64,000 bases of DNA from Rubrimonas cliftonensis. GTDB taxonomy: Bacteria > Pseudomonadota > Alphaproteobacteria > Rhodobacterales > Rhodobacteraceae. The stretch lies in NCBI RefSeq assembly GCF_900107585.1, contig NZ_FNQM01000003.1, positions 124,001-188,000 on the forward strand. The letters run 5' to 3'. The position numbers were made by a program, and so were the translations under genes. This document shows positions 55,484 through 64,000 of this stretch, in pieces. Positions within the stretch are counted from its first letter, which is position 1, and each line of letters begins with the position of its first letter. A model generated the notes under the pieces. It saw nothing but the letters and a program-made list of their open reading frames with translations. It was not told the DNA's origin and made no database searches.

Positions 55484-57196
55484 TCAGGGCTCCATCGTGG
55501 AGAGCCGCGCCGTCGGCGAGATCGCGTCGGGGTCGGTCAGCAGGTGCAGCAGCGCCGGGCGGCCGGTCGCGGCGGCGCGGCGCGCGCGGGCGAAGGCTTC
55601 GGCGAAGTCCGCGGTCTCGCGCACCGTCTCGCCGAACGCGCCGTAGCTGCGGGCGAGCGCGGCGAAATCGGGGTTGTCGAGCGCGGTGGCGACGGGCCGG
55701 CCCGGATAGCTGCGGGCCTGATGCATCCTGATCGTGCCGTACATCGCGTTGTCGCAGACCAGCACGACGACGCCGGCCCCGTGCTGCGCGGCCGTCCCCA
55801 TCTCCTGCATGGTCATCTGGAAGCAGCCGTCGCCAGCGAGGCAGACGACCTCGCGCTCGGGGTGGCGCAGCTTCGCCGACACCGCCGCCGGCAGGCCGTA
55901 GCCCATCGAGCCGGAGGTCGGCGCTAGCTGCGTTCCCCAGCCGCGATGCCGATAGAAGCGGTGCAGCCACGCGGCGTAGTTGCCGGCGCCGTTGGTCAGA
56001 ATCGCGTCCGCCGGCAGCGCGTCGCAGAGAAGCGCGACGACGGCGCCGAGGTCGACGCCCGATCTCCCCGCCGGCGCCGCCGCGGGCGCGCTCCAGGCGA
56101 GATAGGCGGCGTGCGCCTCGGCGGCGGCGGCGGGGTCTCGCGGCGCGGGCGGGCGCGGCGCGGCGGCGAGAAAGCCGCCCGGCGCGGCGCAGATCGCCAG
56201 ATCGGGGGCGTAGATGCGCCCCAGCTCCTCGGGGCCGGGATGGATGTGGACGAGCGTCCGCCTGGGCTTCGGGATGTCGAGCAGCGTGAAGCCCTGGCTG
56301 GGGTTCTCCGAGAATCGCGCGCCGAGCAGGATCAGAAGGTCCGCCGACGCGACGCGCGCGCGCAGGGCGGGGTTGATCCCGAGGCCGACGTCGCCGGCGT
56401 AGAGAGGATGCGCGTGGTCGAAGAGTTGCTGGCGCCGGAAGGAGCAGGCGACCGGCAGCGCCCACGCCTCGGCGAAGGCTTGCGCCGCGGCGACGGCGGC
56501 TGCGTCCCACCGTGAGCCGCCGAGCACGAGCAGCGGGCGCTCGGCGGCGGCCAGCATCGCGCCGAGGCGCAGGACGTCGGCGGCGCCGGGGGCGGGCTCG
56601 GCGGCGCTCACGCGCGGGCCGGCCGCCGCCGCGGCGCTCTCGCGCAGCATGTCTTCCGGCAGCGCTAGCACGACGGGGCCGGGACGCCCCGCCATCGCCA
56701 TGCTCCAGGCGCGGCCCATGGTCTCGGGGATCAGCGCGGCGCTCTCGATCTGGGCGGTCCACTTGGCGAGGTCGCCGAAGGTCTGGCGGTAGTCGACCTC
56801 CTGGAACGCCTCGCGCCCCCGCATCGCCCGGCCGATCTGACCGACGAGCAGCACCATGGGCGTGCTGTCCTGCTTCGCGACATGCACGCCGCTGGCGGCG
56901 TTGGTCGCGCCGGGGCCGCGGGTGACGAGCGCGACGCCGGGCCGGCCGGTCATCTTGCCCTCGGCTTCCGCCATCATCGCGGCGCCGCCCTCGTGGCGCG
57001 CGACGACGACATCGATGCCTGCGTCGCGCAGCGCGTCGAGCACGGCGAGGTAGCTCTCGCCCGGCACGCAGAACACGCGCTCCACGCCCTGCGCCCTGAG
57101 GCACTCCACGACGAGCTGGCCGCCGGTGCGGGCCCCGGCGGCCGCCCGATCGGCGGCCCGATCATGGGCCTGGGCGCTCTCCGTCGCGTCATCCAT
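55484..57196 (-). CDS. Thiamine pyrophosphate-dependent enzyme, acetolactate synthase-like
   Basis: A 570-aa TPP enzyme. The N-terminal domain has the activating Glu in ARHEGGAAMMAEAEG and RGPGATNAASGVHVA; the C-terminal TPP domain has LAGDGCFQMTMQEMG and CDNAMYGTI (GDG...N motif). No small regulatory subunit is adjacent, so it is probably not the biosynthetic IlvB. Benzoylformate- or oxalyl-CoA-type decarboxylases and other catabolic members are alternatives. ATG 57196 is chosen over a GTG at 57214 because a GGAAGGGG ribosome site lies just upstream. Confidence 0.82.
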   Translation of the reverse strand: MDDATESAQAHDRAADRAAAGARTGGQLVVECLRAQGVERVFCVPGESYLAVLDALRDAGIDVVVARHEGGAAMMAEAEGKMTGRPGVALVTRGPGATNAASGVHVAKQDSTPMVLLVGQIGRAMRGREAFQEVDYRQTFGDLAKWTAQIESAALIPETMGRAWSMAMAGRPGPVVLALPEDMLRESAAAAAGPRVSAAEPAPGAADVLRLGAMLAAAERPLLVLGGSRWDAAAVAAAQAFAEAWALPVACSFRRQQLFDHAHPLYAGDVGLGINPALRARVASADLLILLGARFSENPSQGFTLLDIPKPRRTLVHIHPGPEELGRIYAPDLAICAAPGGFLAAAPRPPAPRDPAAAAEAHAAYLAWSAPAAAPAGRSGVDLGAVVALLCDALPADAILTNGAGNYAAWLHRFYRHRGWGTQLAPTSGSMGYGLPAAVSAKLRHPEREVVCLAGDGCFQMTMQEMGTAAQHGAGVVVLVCDNAMYGTIRMHQARSYPGRPVATALDNPDFAALARSYGAFGETVRETADFAEAFARARRAAATGRPALLHLLTDPDAISPTARLSTMEP

Positions 57197-57246
57197 CGTC
57201 CTGCCCCTTCCCACGTCCGTCGCCGGACTTCTATGCTGGCGCGAGC

Positions 57247-58944
57247 ATGTCCGACCAGCCCGAGACGAGTTCCGCCCCGGCGTCGCCCCCGGCGTCGCGC
57301 CACGCCTCTCCCCGCGCGGCCGTCCGCGCGGCGGAGCGCGCGCCGAAGGGCGATGCGCGGGCGGCGCTCGTGCTGTGGCTCGTCGCGCTGCTCGTCGGCG
57401 TGCTGGCCGGCTACGCGGCCATCGGCTTCCGCCTCGCCATCGCGCTGATCCAGACCCAGCTCTACGGCGCCGACGACGAGACGATCCACAGCGCCGCCGC
57501 CGAACTCAACCCGCTGCTCGTCATCGCCATCCCCGTCGCCGGAGGCGTGGCGGTGGGCTGGATCCTCAGCCGCTTCACCGCGAACGGCAAGGCGCTCGGC
57601 GTCTCCGACGTGATCGAGGCCGCGGCGCTGCGCGACGGGCGCGTGAACCGGCGGGAGGGCTGCGCCTCCGCCGCGGCGGCGCTGGTGACGCTCTCGACCG
57701 GGGGCTCGACAGGGCGCGAGGGGCCGGCGGTGCATCTGGCGGCGGTGATCGCGGGCTGGATCGAGGACCGCTTCGACTTCCACGGCCTGCACGCGCGCGA
57801 CATCCTCGGCTGCGCGGTGGCGGCGGCGGTCTCCGCCAGCTTCAACGCGCCCCTCGCCGGCACGCTGTTCGCGCTGGAGGTGGTGCTGCGCCACTACGCG
57901 GTGCACGCCTTCGGGCCGATCGTGCTGGCCTCGGTCGCGGGCGCGGTGATCAGTCGCATCCACATGGGCGATGTGACCGAGTTCGTGCTGCCGCCGCCCA
58001 CCCCGGCCTTCTACGCCGAGATCCCGGCCTTTGCGCTGCTCGGCGTGACCTGCGGCGCCGTCGCGGTGCTGATGATCAACGCGATCTTCATCGCCGAGGG
58101 CGTCGGCGACCGGGTGACGCGCCGGTTCGGCCTGGGGCCGCTGCAGCGCCCGGCGCTGGCCGGCGCGCTGCTGGGGGTGATGGCGGTCGGCTTCCCGCAC
58201 ATCATCGGCGTCGGCTACGAGACGACCTCGCGCGCGCTGACCATGGGCCTGGACTTCTGGACCTGCGTGGTCTTCGCCGCCGCCAAGACGGTCGCGGTGG
58301 GGCTGACCTTCGCGGGGCGGATGGGGGGCGGGGTGTTCTCGCCCTCGCTGATGATGGGCGCGCTGGTGGGCGCGGCCTTCGGCATCGTCGCCACCGAGAT
58401 CGCCCCGGTTCCCTCCGGCAGCCAGGGGCTCTATGCCGTCGCCGGCATGGGCGCGGTGGCGTCGGCGGTGCTGGGCGCGCCGATCTCGACGACGCTGATC
58501 GTGTTCGAGCTGACCGGCGACTATCAGGCGGCCATCGCGGTGATGGTGTCGGTGTCGCTGGCGACGGTCGTCGCCCACGCCTTCGTGCGCAAGAGCTTCT
58601 TCCTGACGCAGCTCGCGCGGGCCGGCGTGGCGCTGGCCTCGGGGCCGCAGAGCTGGCTGCCCAAGACGATCCCCGTGCGCCGGCTGATGCGGCTGCGCGG
58701 CGCTGAGGACTGCGCGTCCGACACCGCGGCGCAGGCGCTGATCGACCAGGGGGCGTGGCTGACGCGCGACGACACGCTGGCGCTGGCGCTGCCGATGTTC
58801 GACCGGCTGAAGGGGCCGTTCATCCCCGTGGTCGACGCGCCGCCGGAGGGCGAGCCGGAGCTGATCGGTGCGCTCTACCATGTCGACGCGCTGAAGGCGG
58901 TCAACCGCATCCTTGAGGAGACGCACCGCGAGGAGCATTCCTGA
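57247..58944 (+). CDS. ClC-family chloride channel/antiporter with CBS region
   Basis: A 565-aa membrane protein. The selectivity segment GGSTGREGPAVHLAAV holds the gating Glu of GREGP. ASFNAPLAGTLFALEVVL carries the inner Glu found in H+/Cl- exchangers, and GGGVFSPSLMMGA is the second pore motif. The first pore motif is GVSD rather than GSGIP, so the Ser that coordinates chloride in E. coli ClcA is not conserved. Residues from about 475 on form a CBS-like cytoplasmic region. The N-terminal 35 residues are polar and rich in Ala and Pro. Confidence 0.9.
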   Translation: MSDQPETSSAPASPPASRHASPRAAVRAAERAPKGDARAALVLWLVALLVGVLAGYAAIGFRLAIALIQTQLYGADDETIHSAAAELNPLLVIAIPVAGGVAVGWILSRFTANGKALGVSDVIEAAALRDGRVNRREGCASAAAALVTLSTGGSTGREGPAVHLAAVIAGWIEDRFDFHGLHARDILGCAVAAAVSASFNAPLAGTLFALEVVLRHYAVHAFGPIVLASVAGAVISRIHMGDVTEFVLPPPTPAFYAEIPAFALLGVTCGAVAVLMINAIFIAEGVGDRVTRRFGLGPLQRPALAGALLGVMAVGFPHIIGVGYETTSRALTMGLDFWTCVVFAAAKTVAVGLTFAGRMGGGVFSPSLMMGALVGAAFGIVATEIAPVPSGSQGLYAVAGMGAVASAVLGAPISTTLIVFELTGDYQAAIAVMVSVSLATVVAHAFVRKSFFLTQLARAGVALASGPQSWLPKTIPVRRLMRLRGAEDCASDTAAQALIDQGAWLTRDDTLALALPMFDRLKGPFIPVVDAPPEGEPELIGALYHVDALKAVNRILEETHREEHS

Positions 58945-58985
58945 GCCGCGCCCCCGGCGGCGGATCGGGCCGACGCGGCGGGACG

Positions 58986-60293
58986 TCAGGTCAGTCCGAG
59001 CGCCTGCGCGGCGACGCCGAGCGCCGCGAGCAGCCCCACGGTCGCCATCACGCCCCAGCCGAAGCGGAAGATCAGCGCGCCGGCCAGCGCCGCCAACGCC
59101 GCCGCCGCGAGGTCCAGCCCGGCGAGGTCGACCGTCGGCAGCCGCAACGGCCCGAAGCCGACGAAATCGACCGCCCCGAACAGCACGTTGAGCGCGAACC
59201 ACAGCGCCACGAAGCCGATCACGCCAACCACCGCCGCGGTCACGCCGGTCAGCGCGCCGGCGAGGCGGCGGGAGGCGCGCAGATCCTCCACGAAGGGCGC
59301 GCCGGCGAAGATCCACAGGAACGAGGGCGCGAAGGTGGTCCAAAGCGCCATCAGCGCCGCCGCGGCGGCCAGGCCCAGCCCGCCGGCCTTGAGCCCGCCG
59401 AGGAACGCGACGAACTGGGTGACGAGGATCGTGGGGCCGGGCGTCGTCTCCGCCAGCCCCAGCCCGTCGATCATCTCCGCCGCGTCGGCCCAGCCGCGCT
59501 CGACGCCGGCCTGCGCAAGCCACGCCAGCACGGCGTAGGCCCCGCCGAAGCTCAGCACCGCGAGCTGGGAGAAGAAGAGCCCGATCTCCACCAGAACATG
59601 GCCCGGCCCGAGCGCCAGCGCCGCCAGCGCCACCGGCGCCCACCAGACCGCAAGGCACCACGCGGCGGCGCGCGCCGCGGCCCCCGCCGCTCCCGCCGCC
59701 TGCGGCGGCGCGGGCTCCGCGGCGCGGTCCGCGGGCGCCGCCAGCAGCGCGCCGACGACGCCGGCGCCGATCACCACCAGCGGAAACGGCAGGTCGAGGA
59801 ACATCATCGCCGCGAAGGCCGCGAAGGCCAGCGCGGCGAGCCCCGGCCCCTTGAGGCCGCGCCTGGCGATCTTGATGAGCGCCTGGGCGACGATGGCCAG
59901 CACCGCCGCCTTGACGCCGAAGAACACGCCCTCCACCAGCGTCAGCCCCGCGCCGAGAACGTAGAGCATCGAGAGCGCCAGCATCAGCGCCGCGCCCGGC
60001 AGGATGAACAGCAGCCCCGCCGCCAGCCCGCCGCGCACCCCGTGCGTCAGCCAGCCGACATAGGTGGCGAGCTGCTGCGCCTCGGGCCCCGGCAGCAGCA
60101 TGCAGTAGTTGAGCGCGTGCAGATAGCGCGGCTCGTCGAGCCAGCGTTTCTCCTCGACGACGATGCGGTGCATCATGGCGATCTGCCCGGCGGCGCCGCC
60201 GAATGACAGCACGCCGATCTTCGCGAAGGTGGCGACAAGGTCGCCGAACGCCGGCCGCGCGAGCCCCTGCGCCTTCATCTGCCCGTCCGCCAT
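58986..60293 (-). CDS. chrA: Chromate transporter ChrA (two-domain)
   Basis: A 435-aa membrane protein with two homologous CHR domains, as in full-length ChrA. Domain 1 has GVLSFGGAAGQIAMMH and CMLLPGPEAQQLATYVGWL. Domain 2 has AVLSFGGAYAVLAWLA and AETTPGPTILVTQFVAFLGG. Each half has about five or six helices. Family members export chromate, although many with this annotation are untested. Start at ATG 60293, with GGGGGG just upstream; ATG 60278 is an alternative. Confidence 0.9.
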   Translation of the reverse strand: MADGQMKAQGLARPAFGDLVATFAKIGVLSFGGAAGQIAMMHRIVVEEKRWLDEPRYLHALNYCMLLPGPEAQQLATYVGWLTHGVRGGLAAGLLFILPGAALMLALSMLYVLGAGLTLVEGVFFGVKAAVLAIVAQALIKIARRGLKGPGLAALAFAAFAAMMFLDLPFPLVVIGAGVVGALLAAPADRAAEPAPPQAAGAAGAAARAAAWCLAVWWAPVALAALALGPGHVLVEIGLFFSQLAVLSFGGAYAVLAWLAQAGVERGWADAAEMIDGLGLAETTPGPTILVTQFVAFLGGLKAGGLGLAAAAALMALWTTFAPSFLWIFAGAPFVEDLRASRRLAGALTGVTAAVVGVIGFVALWFALNVLFGAVDFVGFGPLRLPTVDLAGLDLAAAALAALAGALIFRFGWGVMATVGLLAALGVAAQALGLT

Positions 60294-60338
60294 GCCGCCC
60301 CCCCAACACACGGTTGCAGGCGATCATAGCGCGCGCCG

Positions 60339-60983
60339 TCAGCCAGCGAGAGCCAGCGCCGGCAATTTCGCAAAATCGTCAAAGACGAAGGCCGCTCCCA
60401 TCGCCTCGATCGCGCCATGGCGATAGCCCTCGGTATAGAGGCCGAAAGGCGCTCCCATGGCGGCGGCGGTCGCCGCGTCGGTCTCGCTGTCGCCGACAAA
60501 CAGCCCCGTCCCGGCGCCGAGCGCGGCGAAGCAGGCGCGCAGCGGCGCTGGGTCGGGCTTGAGCGGATGCCCGGCATAGGCCCCGACCACCGCCTCGAAG
60601 AACGGCGCCAGGCCCATCCCGGCGAGCACCTCGTGGGTGACATCCTGCGGCTTGTTGGTGCAAAGCCCCAGCCGCGCGCCCGCCGCCTTGAGCGCAGCCA
60701 GCGCGTCGAGGGCGCCGGGAAACAGCGTCGCGTTCGACGCGCCCTGAGCAAGGTAGGCCGCGCCGAACTCCGCCCGCGCCCGAGGGTAGAGCTCGGCCGC
60801 GGCGCCGGCCTTCTCCAGCGCGCCGCGCACGAAACTGTCGGCGCCGCGGCCCACCAGCGCGACGGTCTCGGCGCGCGAGATTGTCGGCAGGCCCAGCCCG
60901 CCCAGCATCGCGTTGGCCGCGCCCTGGATGTCTCCGGCGCTGTCGATCAGCGTGCCGTCGAGGTCGAAGACGATGGCCTTCAT
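60339..60983 (-). CDS. gph: Phosphoglycolate phosphatase (HAD family)
   Basis: A 214-aa HAD hydrolase with motif I VFDLDGTLIDSAGD, motif II LCTNKPQD, motif III Lys in HPLKPDPAPL and motif IV FVGDSETDAATA. This matches Gph, which clears 2-phosphoglycolate from DNA repair or RuBisCO oxygenation. It overlaps rpe by ATGA. The rpe-gph pair occurs widely, and the exact substrate within HAD family IA is inferred. Confidence 0.86.
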   Translation of the reverse strand: MKAIVFDLDGTLIDSAGDIQGAANAMLGGLGLPTISRAETVALVGRGADSFVRGALEKAGAAAELYPRARAEFGAAYLAQGASNATLFPGALDALAALKAAGARLGLCTNKPQDVTHEVLAGMGLAPFFEAVVGAYAGHPLKPDPAPLRACFAALGAGTGLFVGDSETDAATAAAMGAPFGLYTEGYRHGAIEAMGAAFVFDDFAKLPALALAG

Positions 60984-61675
60984 CGCGCGCCCTCCCCTGC
61001 GGCGCGGATGGCGGCGATGTTCTCCGCAAGCCGCGCCCGCCCGCCGCGAAAGGCCGCGGAGCCCGCCACCAGAACGTCGGCGCCGGCGCCGGCCGCCAGC
61101 GGCGCGGTCTCCACGTCCACCCCGCCGTCCACTTCGAGATGGATCGGCCGGTCGCCGATCAGCGACCGAAGGCGCGCGATCTTGGCGGTCTGCGAGGCGA
61201 TGAACTTCTGGCCGCCGAAGCCGGGGTTCACGGTCATCACGCACACCAGATCGACCATGTCGAGCAGCCCCCCGACCGCCTCTGCGGGCGTGCCGGGGTT
61301 GAGCGCGACGCCCGCGCGCAGGCCGAGGGCGCGGATCGCCTGAAGCGTGCGGTGGATGTGCGGCCCCGCCTCGACATGGGCGGTCAGCACGTCGGCGCCA
61401 GCCTCGGCGAAGGCGGCGATATGCGCGTCGACCGGCGCGATCATCAGGTGCACGTCCATCACCGTCGCCACATGGGGGCGCAGCGCCTTCACCATCTGGG
61501 GGCCGAAGGTGATGGCGGGGACGAAGTGGCCGTCCATCACGTCGACGTGGACCCAGTCGGCGCCGGCGGCCTCGACCGCCGCGCAGTCGGCGCCGAGCGC
61601 GGCGAAGTCTCCGGCGAGAATGGACGGCGCGATCTTCACGTCTCGCGCGAATGGGCGGGAGAAGAAGTCTGACAC
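60980..61675 (-). CDS. rpe: Ribulose-phosphate 3-epimerase
   Basis: Interconverts ribulose-5-phosphate and xylulose-5-phosphate. The 231-aa barrel contains IAPSILAGDFAALG, WVHVDVMDGHFVPAITFGP, MTVNPGFGGQKFI and HLEVDGGVD, the metal and catalytic Asp/His signatures of Rpe. The GTG at 61675 has GAGGAAAG 8 nt upstream. Coupled to gph. Confidence 0.95.
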   Translation of the reverse strand: MSDFFSRPFARDVKIAPSILAGDFAALGADCAAVEAAGADWVHVDVMDGHFVPAITFGPQMVKALRPHVATVMDVHLMIAPVDAHIAAFAEAGADVLTAHVEAGPHIHRTLQAIRALGLRAGVALNPGTPAEAVGGLLDMVDLVCVMTVNPGFGGQKFIASQTAKIARLRSLIGDRPIHLEVDGGVDVETAPLAAGAGADVLVAGSAAFRGGRARLAENIAAIRAAGEGAR

Positions 61676-61688
61676 GGCGGGGCTTTCC

Positions 61689-62582
61689 TCAGCGATAGAG
61701 CACGAGCGGCACATGGCAGGAGCGGATCAGCTCCGCCGTGGTGCTGCCGAGCATCAGGGTGCGCAGGCGCGAATGGCTGTAGGCGCCCATCAGCAGCAGG
61801 TCGACGCCCTCGGACGCGACGAACTCGGCGATGGCGACGTCGGCCTGCCCCTGCAGCAGCATCGGCGTCGCCACCCGGCCGGCGGCGCGCAGTCGGCTCG
61901 CGGCGGCCTCCAGCCGCCGGCGCGACTCCAGCGTCTCGGGACCGACCGCGAGCACGTCGCAGACGAGCCCCGCGAAGAGCGACGACTGCGCCGCGCTCTC
62001 CAGCGCCTTCTGCGCGCTCGGCCCGGCGTCGAAGGCGATCGCCATGCGGCGCGGCGTGCGGAAGCTGCGCGAGGCCACCAGCAGCGGCCGCGTGCTCGCC
62101 CGCGCCACCCGTTCGAGGTTCGAGCCGAGATGGCCGCGCGCGTAGTCGGCGGCGACGCCGCGCTTACCGATGACGACCATCGCCGTCTCGGTTTCGCGCC
62201 GCGCCAGCGACTCCAGCAGGTCGCCCTCGCAGAGCGTGAGCGTCGCGTCGGGCGCGCCGCCGGCCTCGGCGTGGACCTGCGCCTCCTCCAGGTCGAGCCG
62301 CCCGCGGTCTCGCAGCAGCCGCGTGCGCTCGCTCTCCAACGCTGCGAGATCGGCGCTGAGCTTGGCGCGCGCGGGGTCGGCGTCGTCATCGGCGGCGGAA
62401 GTCGGCAGCGAGCGGCGGCCGAGAACCTGGAGCAGCTCCACGGGAAGGCCGAGCCGCGCCGCGGCCCATGCGGCCTGCTGCGCGACGCTGGGCGAATAGA
62501 GCGAGCCGTCTATGCAGCCGAGAACGCGCAGTCGCGGCGGGGCGGCGTTCAGATCGGGTTCGGCGTCGTCGCTGAGGGGCAT
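61689..62582 (-). CDS. Tandem universal stress protein (UspA family)
   Basis: A 297-aa cytoplasmic protein of two Usp domains. The first starts LRVLGCIDGSLYSPSVAQQA. The second starts MAIAFDAGPSAQKAL and ends LLLMGAYSHSRLRTLMLGST, which fits the ATP-binding G-x2-G-x9-G-S/T consensus. The linker contains a charged helical insertion (about residues 70-100). It lies 13 bp upstream of rpe on the same strand. Confidence 0.9.
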   Translation of the reverse strand: MPLSDDAEPDLNAAPPRLRVLGCIDGSLYSPSVAQQAAWAAARLGLPVELLQVLGRRSLPTSAADDDADPARAKLSADLAALESERTRLLRDRGRLDLEEAQVHAEAGGAPDATLTLCEGDLLESLARRETETAMVVIGKRGVAADYARGHLGSNLERVARASTRPLLVASRSFRTPRRMAIAFDAGPSAQKALESAAQSSLFAGLVCDVLAVGPETLESRRRLEAAASRLRAAGRVATPMLLQGQADVAIAEFVASEGVDLLLMGAYSHSRLRTLMLGSTTAELIRSCHVPLVLYR

Positions 62583-62695
62583 GGCGCTTCCCGTCCTGAC
62601 CGCTCTGGCGGCGCTGCAGCCGGTTGCGCCCTGCGGGTGCGTCCGTCCGGAACTGCCGCCACGAGAGGCGCCGTCGAGACGGCGATGGCGGAAAA

Positions 62696-62771
62696 TGGTG
62701 GAGCCGAGGGGAGTCGAACCCCTGACCTCTGCAGTGCGATTGCAGCGCTCTCCCAACTGAGCTACGGCCCC
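62696..62771 (-). tRNA. tRNA-Ala (CGC)
   Basis: 76 nt on the minus strand with encoded CCA. Acceptor GGGGCCG pairs with CGGCTCC and includes the G3-U70 wobble that identifies alanine tRNAs. Anticodon stem CTGCA/TGCAG encloses loop ATCGCAC (anticodon CGC). T arm GGTTCGACTC is normal. Confidence 0.96.
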
Positions 62772-62982
62772 GCGCGGCCCGCTGCTTGCGCTGCGGCGGC
62801 GTGTGGCGGGCGGATACGCCGCGCACCGGGGAGTGTCAATAGCCGCTCTCCGCAGGCGCCGCGATCGGCCGGTTTTTTGCAGCGCAGCGTCGTTGAACCG
62901 GGGGGCGGCGTTGGATATGACTTCCGTGGCGACGGCGCCCGGCCATCAACGGGGCGCGACCGGTAACGAAAGGCCGCCGCCC

Positions 62983-63270
62983 ATGGGCTCCCTCCTCGCG
63001 ATCCTGTTCCTGATCCTCGACATCGCCTTCTGGATCATCATCGTGCAGGCGGTGCTGAGCTGGCTGATCGCGTTCAACATCATCAACATGAGCAACGACT
63101 TCGTGCGCGGCCTCTACGCCGGGCTGGCGCGGCTGACCGACCCCGTCTACGCCCCGATCCGGCGCATCCTGCCCGACACCCGCCCGATGGACCTCGCGCC
63201 GCTGGTGGTGCTGGTGGCGATCTACGCCCTCCAGATCATCCTGTCCAACAACGCCCGCGCGCTGATGTGA
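62983..63270 (+). CDS. YggT family membrane protein
   Basis: A 95-aa protein with two hydrophobic segments flanking LTDPVYAPIRRILP, the central signature of YggT proteins. Function is poorly defined; roles in osmotic shock and cell-division-linked membrane organisation have been suggested for the family. The start at 62983 gives the usual length, with AAAGG 10 nt upstream. It overlaps the next gene by GTGA. Confidence 0.9.
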   Translation: MGSLLAILFLILDIAFWIIIVQAVLSWLIAFNIINMSNDFVRGLYAGLARLTDPVYAPIRRILPDTRPMDLAPLVVLVAIYALQIILSNNARALM

Positions 63271-63632
63271 GCGCGATGGGCGGGGGCGACGGCGCGATCG
63301 ACTGGGCGGGCTTCATCGCCGCCACCAACGGCGAGCTCGCCGCGCTGCGCAAGGCTGCGCCGGAGGCGACGGCGGGCTTCTCGGCGCTCGCGAAGGGCGC
63401 GATGGCGGCCGGCGCGCTCGACCCCAAGGCGAAGGAGCTCATCGCGCTGGGCATCGGCGTCGCCAAGCAGTGCGACGCCTGCATCGCCTATCACGTCAAG
63501 GCGCTGGTGGGTCTTGGCGCGACCCGCGAGGAGATCGCCGAGACGGTGGGCGTCTGCGTCTACATGGGCGGCGGGCCGTCGCTGATGTACGGGGCCAAGG
63601 CGCTGGCGGCCTATGACGCGCTCGTTGGCTGA
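63267..63632 (+). CDS. Carboxymuconolactone decarboxylase / AhpD-like protein
   Basis: A 121-aa all-helical protein with the redox-active segment KQCDACIAYHVKALVGLGAT, a C-x-x-C plus His motif typical of AhpD-like proteins, which suggests a peroxidase or disulfide role rather than ring decarboxylation. The GTG at 63267 overlaps the yggT stop; ATG 63276 is an alternative. It overlaps the downstream gene by 20 nt. Confidence 0.88.
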   Translation: MSAMGGGDGAIDWAGFIAATNGELAALRKAAPEATAGFSALAKGAMAAGALDPKAKELIALGIGVAKQCDACIAYHVKALVGLGATREEIAETVGVCVYMGGGPSLMYGAKALAAYDALVG

Positions 63633-64000
63633 GCGGCCGCGGCTGACCTTCTGGTTCGAGTTCGCCTCCACCTACGCCTATCTCGCCGCGATGCGCGTCG
63701 AGGGGCGGGCGCGCGCCTGGGGCGTGGCGCTCGACTGGCGGCCGTTCCTGCTCGGGCCGGTCTTCGCGGCGCAGGGCTGGGAGACCTCGCCCTTCCTCAT
63801 CTACCCCGCCAAGGGCCGCTTCATGTGGCGCGACATGGCCCGGCGCGCCGAGGCGCTGGGGCTCGCGTTCCGCGTCGACCCGCCGGCCTTTCCGGTGAAC
63901 TCCGCGCCCGCGGCGCGACTTGCGATCGCGGCGCTGGAGCGGCCCGAGGGGCCGGCCTTCGTGCGCGCGGTCTACGCCGCGCAGTGGGCGCAGGCGCGCG
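63613..64000 (+). CDS. 2-hydroxychromene-2-carboxylate isomerase family protein, DsbA-like (cut by window end)
   Basis: An ATG at 63613 opens a frame that stays open to the window edge (129 residues seen). It reads LTFWFEFASTYAYLAAMR, in which the Ser of FAS-TYAYL takes the place of the thioredoxin CxxC, then GVALDWRPFLLGPVFAAQGW and the KGRFMWRDMARRAEALG segment. This is the kappa-class/HCCA isomerase pattern, a glutathione-dependent fold. It shares 20 nt with the AhpD-like gene, so the two are coupled. Confidence 0.85.
   Translation, partial: MTRSLAERPRLTFWFEFASTYAYLAAMRVEGRARAWGVALDWRPFLLGPVFAAQGWETSPFLIYPAKGRFMWRDMARRAEALGLAFRVDPPAFPVNSAPAARLAIAALERPEGPAFVRAVYAAQWAQAR

Noticed and set aside
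56974-60327. Open frame of 1117 codons on the minus strand across the ClC gene
   Set aside because: The product is Arg/Gly/His-rich low-complexity sequence antisense to a well-supported ClC gene. Long antisense frames are expected at this GC content.

Overview
The window is very GC-rich and densely packed, with many 4-nt ATGA/GTGA gene overlaps and frequent GTG or TTG starts. It looks chromosomal and alphaproteobacterial, most likely Rhodobacterales. The evidence is the rpoZ - rel - DUF2062 - pdxJ - acpS - lepB - rnc - era - DUF1491 block, a MarR/OmpR regulator pair next to ilvE, a rhizobial-type glycerol ABC operon, and an esterase with a VPLPA-CTERM-like tail. I see no prophage, insertion sequence, CRISPR array or rRNA operon. 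This assignment is an inference from gene content, not from a search.

Layout. 1-4449 (minus): partial truB, then gpsA - HAD phosphatase - ggpS, read here as a glucosylglycerol (compatible solute) operon. 4815-7510 (plus): Fe3+-type ABC importer without a visible ATPase. 7660-9314: a MOD1-type cysteine sensor translationally coupled to a histidine kinase. 9323-11837: ATP-dependent DNA ligase and rlmJ. 11913-19711: the housekeeping block listed above. 20107-25411 (minus): sugar-type ABC importer plus a beta-hydroxyacid dehydrogenase, divergent from an AllE-like cupin around a perfect 16-bp palindrome. 26580-27164: an unrecognised cysteine-containing protein and tRNA-Phe.

27261-41517 is a long glycerol regulon: glpR (plus) is divergent from glpD - glpS - glpT - glpP - glpQ - DUF2160 - glpV. 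After a strong hairpin come a 38-aa exported peptide and a 791-aa polytopic membrane protein that I do not recognise, then glpK and an iron-alcohol-dehydrogenase-family gene. Glycerol would be imported, phosphorylated by GlpK and oxidised by GlpD. GpsA at the other end of the window makes the G3P that GgpS consumes.

41552-51102 is a catabolic island around a divergent promoter. On the minus strand lie a three-component flavin/[2Fe-2S] dehydrogenase and a DapA-family enzyme. On the plus strand lie a polar-amino-acid ABC importer and two metal-dependent hydrolases (DUF6282 and phosphotriesterase family), closed by a convergent GntR/FCD regulator. It resembles D-hydroxyproline catabolism but lacks the usual epimerase and semialdehyde dehydrogenase and adds two hydrolases, so its substrate is unknown. 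It is the best candidate here for an undescribed system.

51745-64000: PetR/PetP-like regulators, ilvE (whose stop codon lies in a 14-bp tandem repeat), a GDSL esterase, a TPP enzyme, a ClC antiporter, a two-domain ChrA, gph, rpe, a tandem universal stress protein, tRNA-Ala(CGC), YggT, an AhpD-like protein and a partial DsbA/HCCA-isomerase-family gene running off the end.
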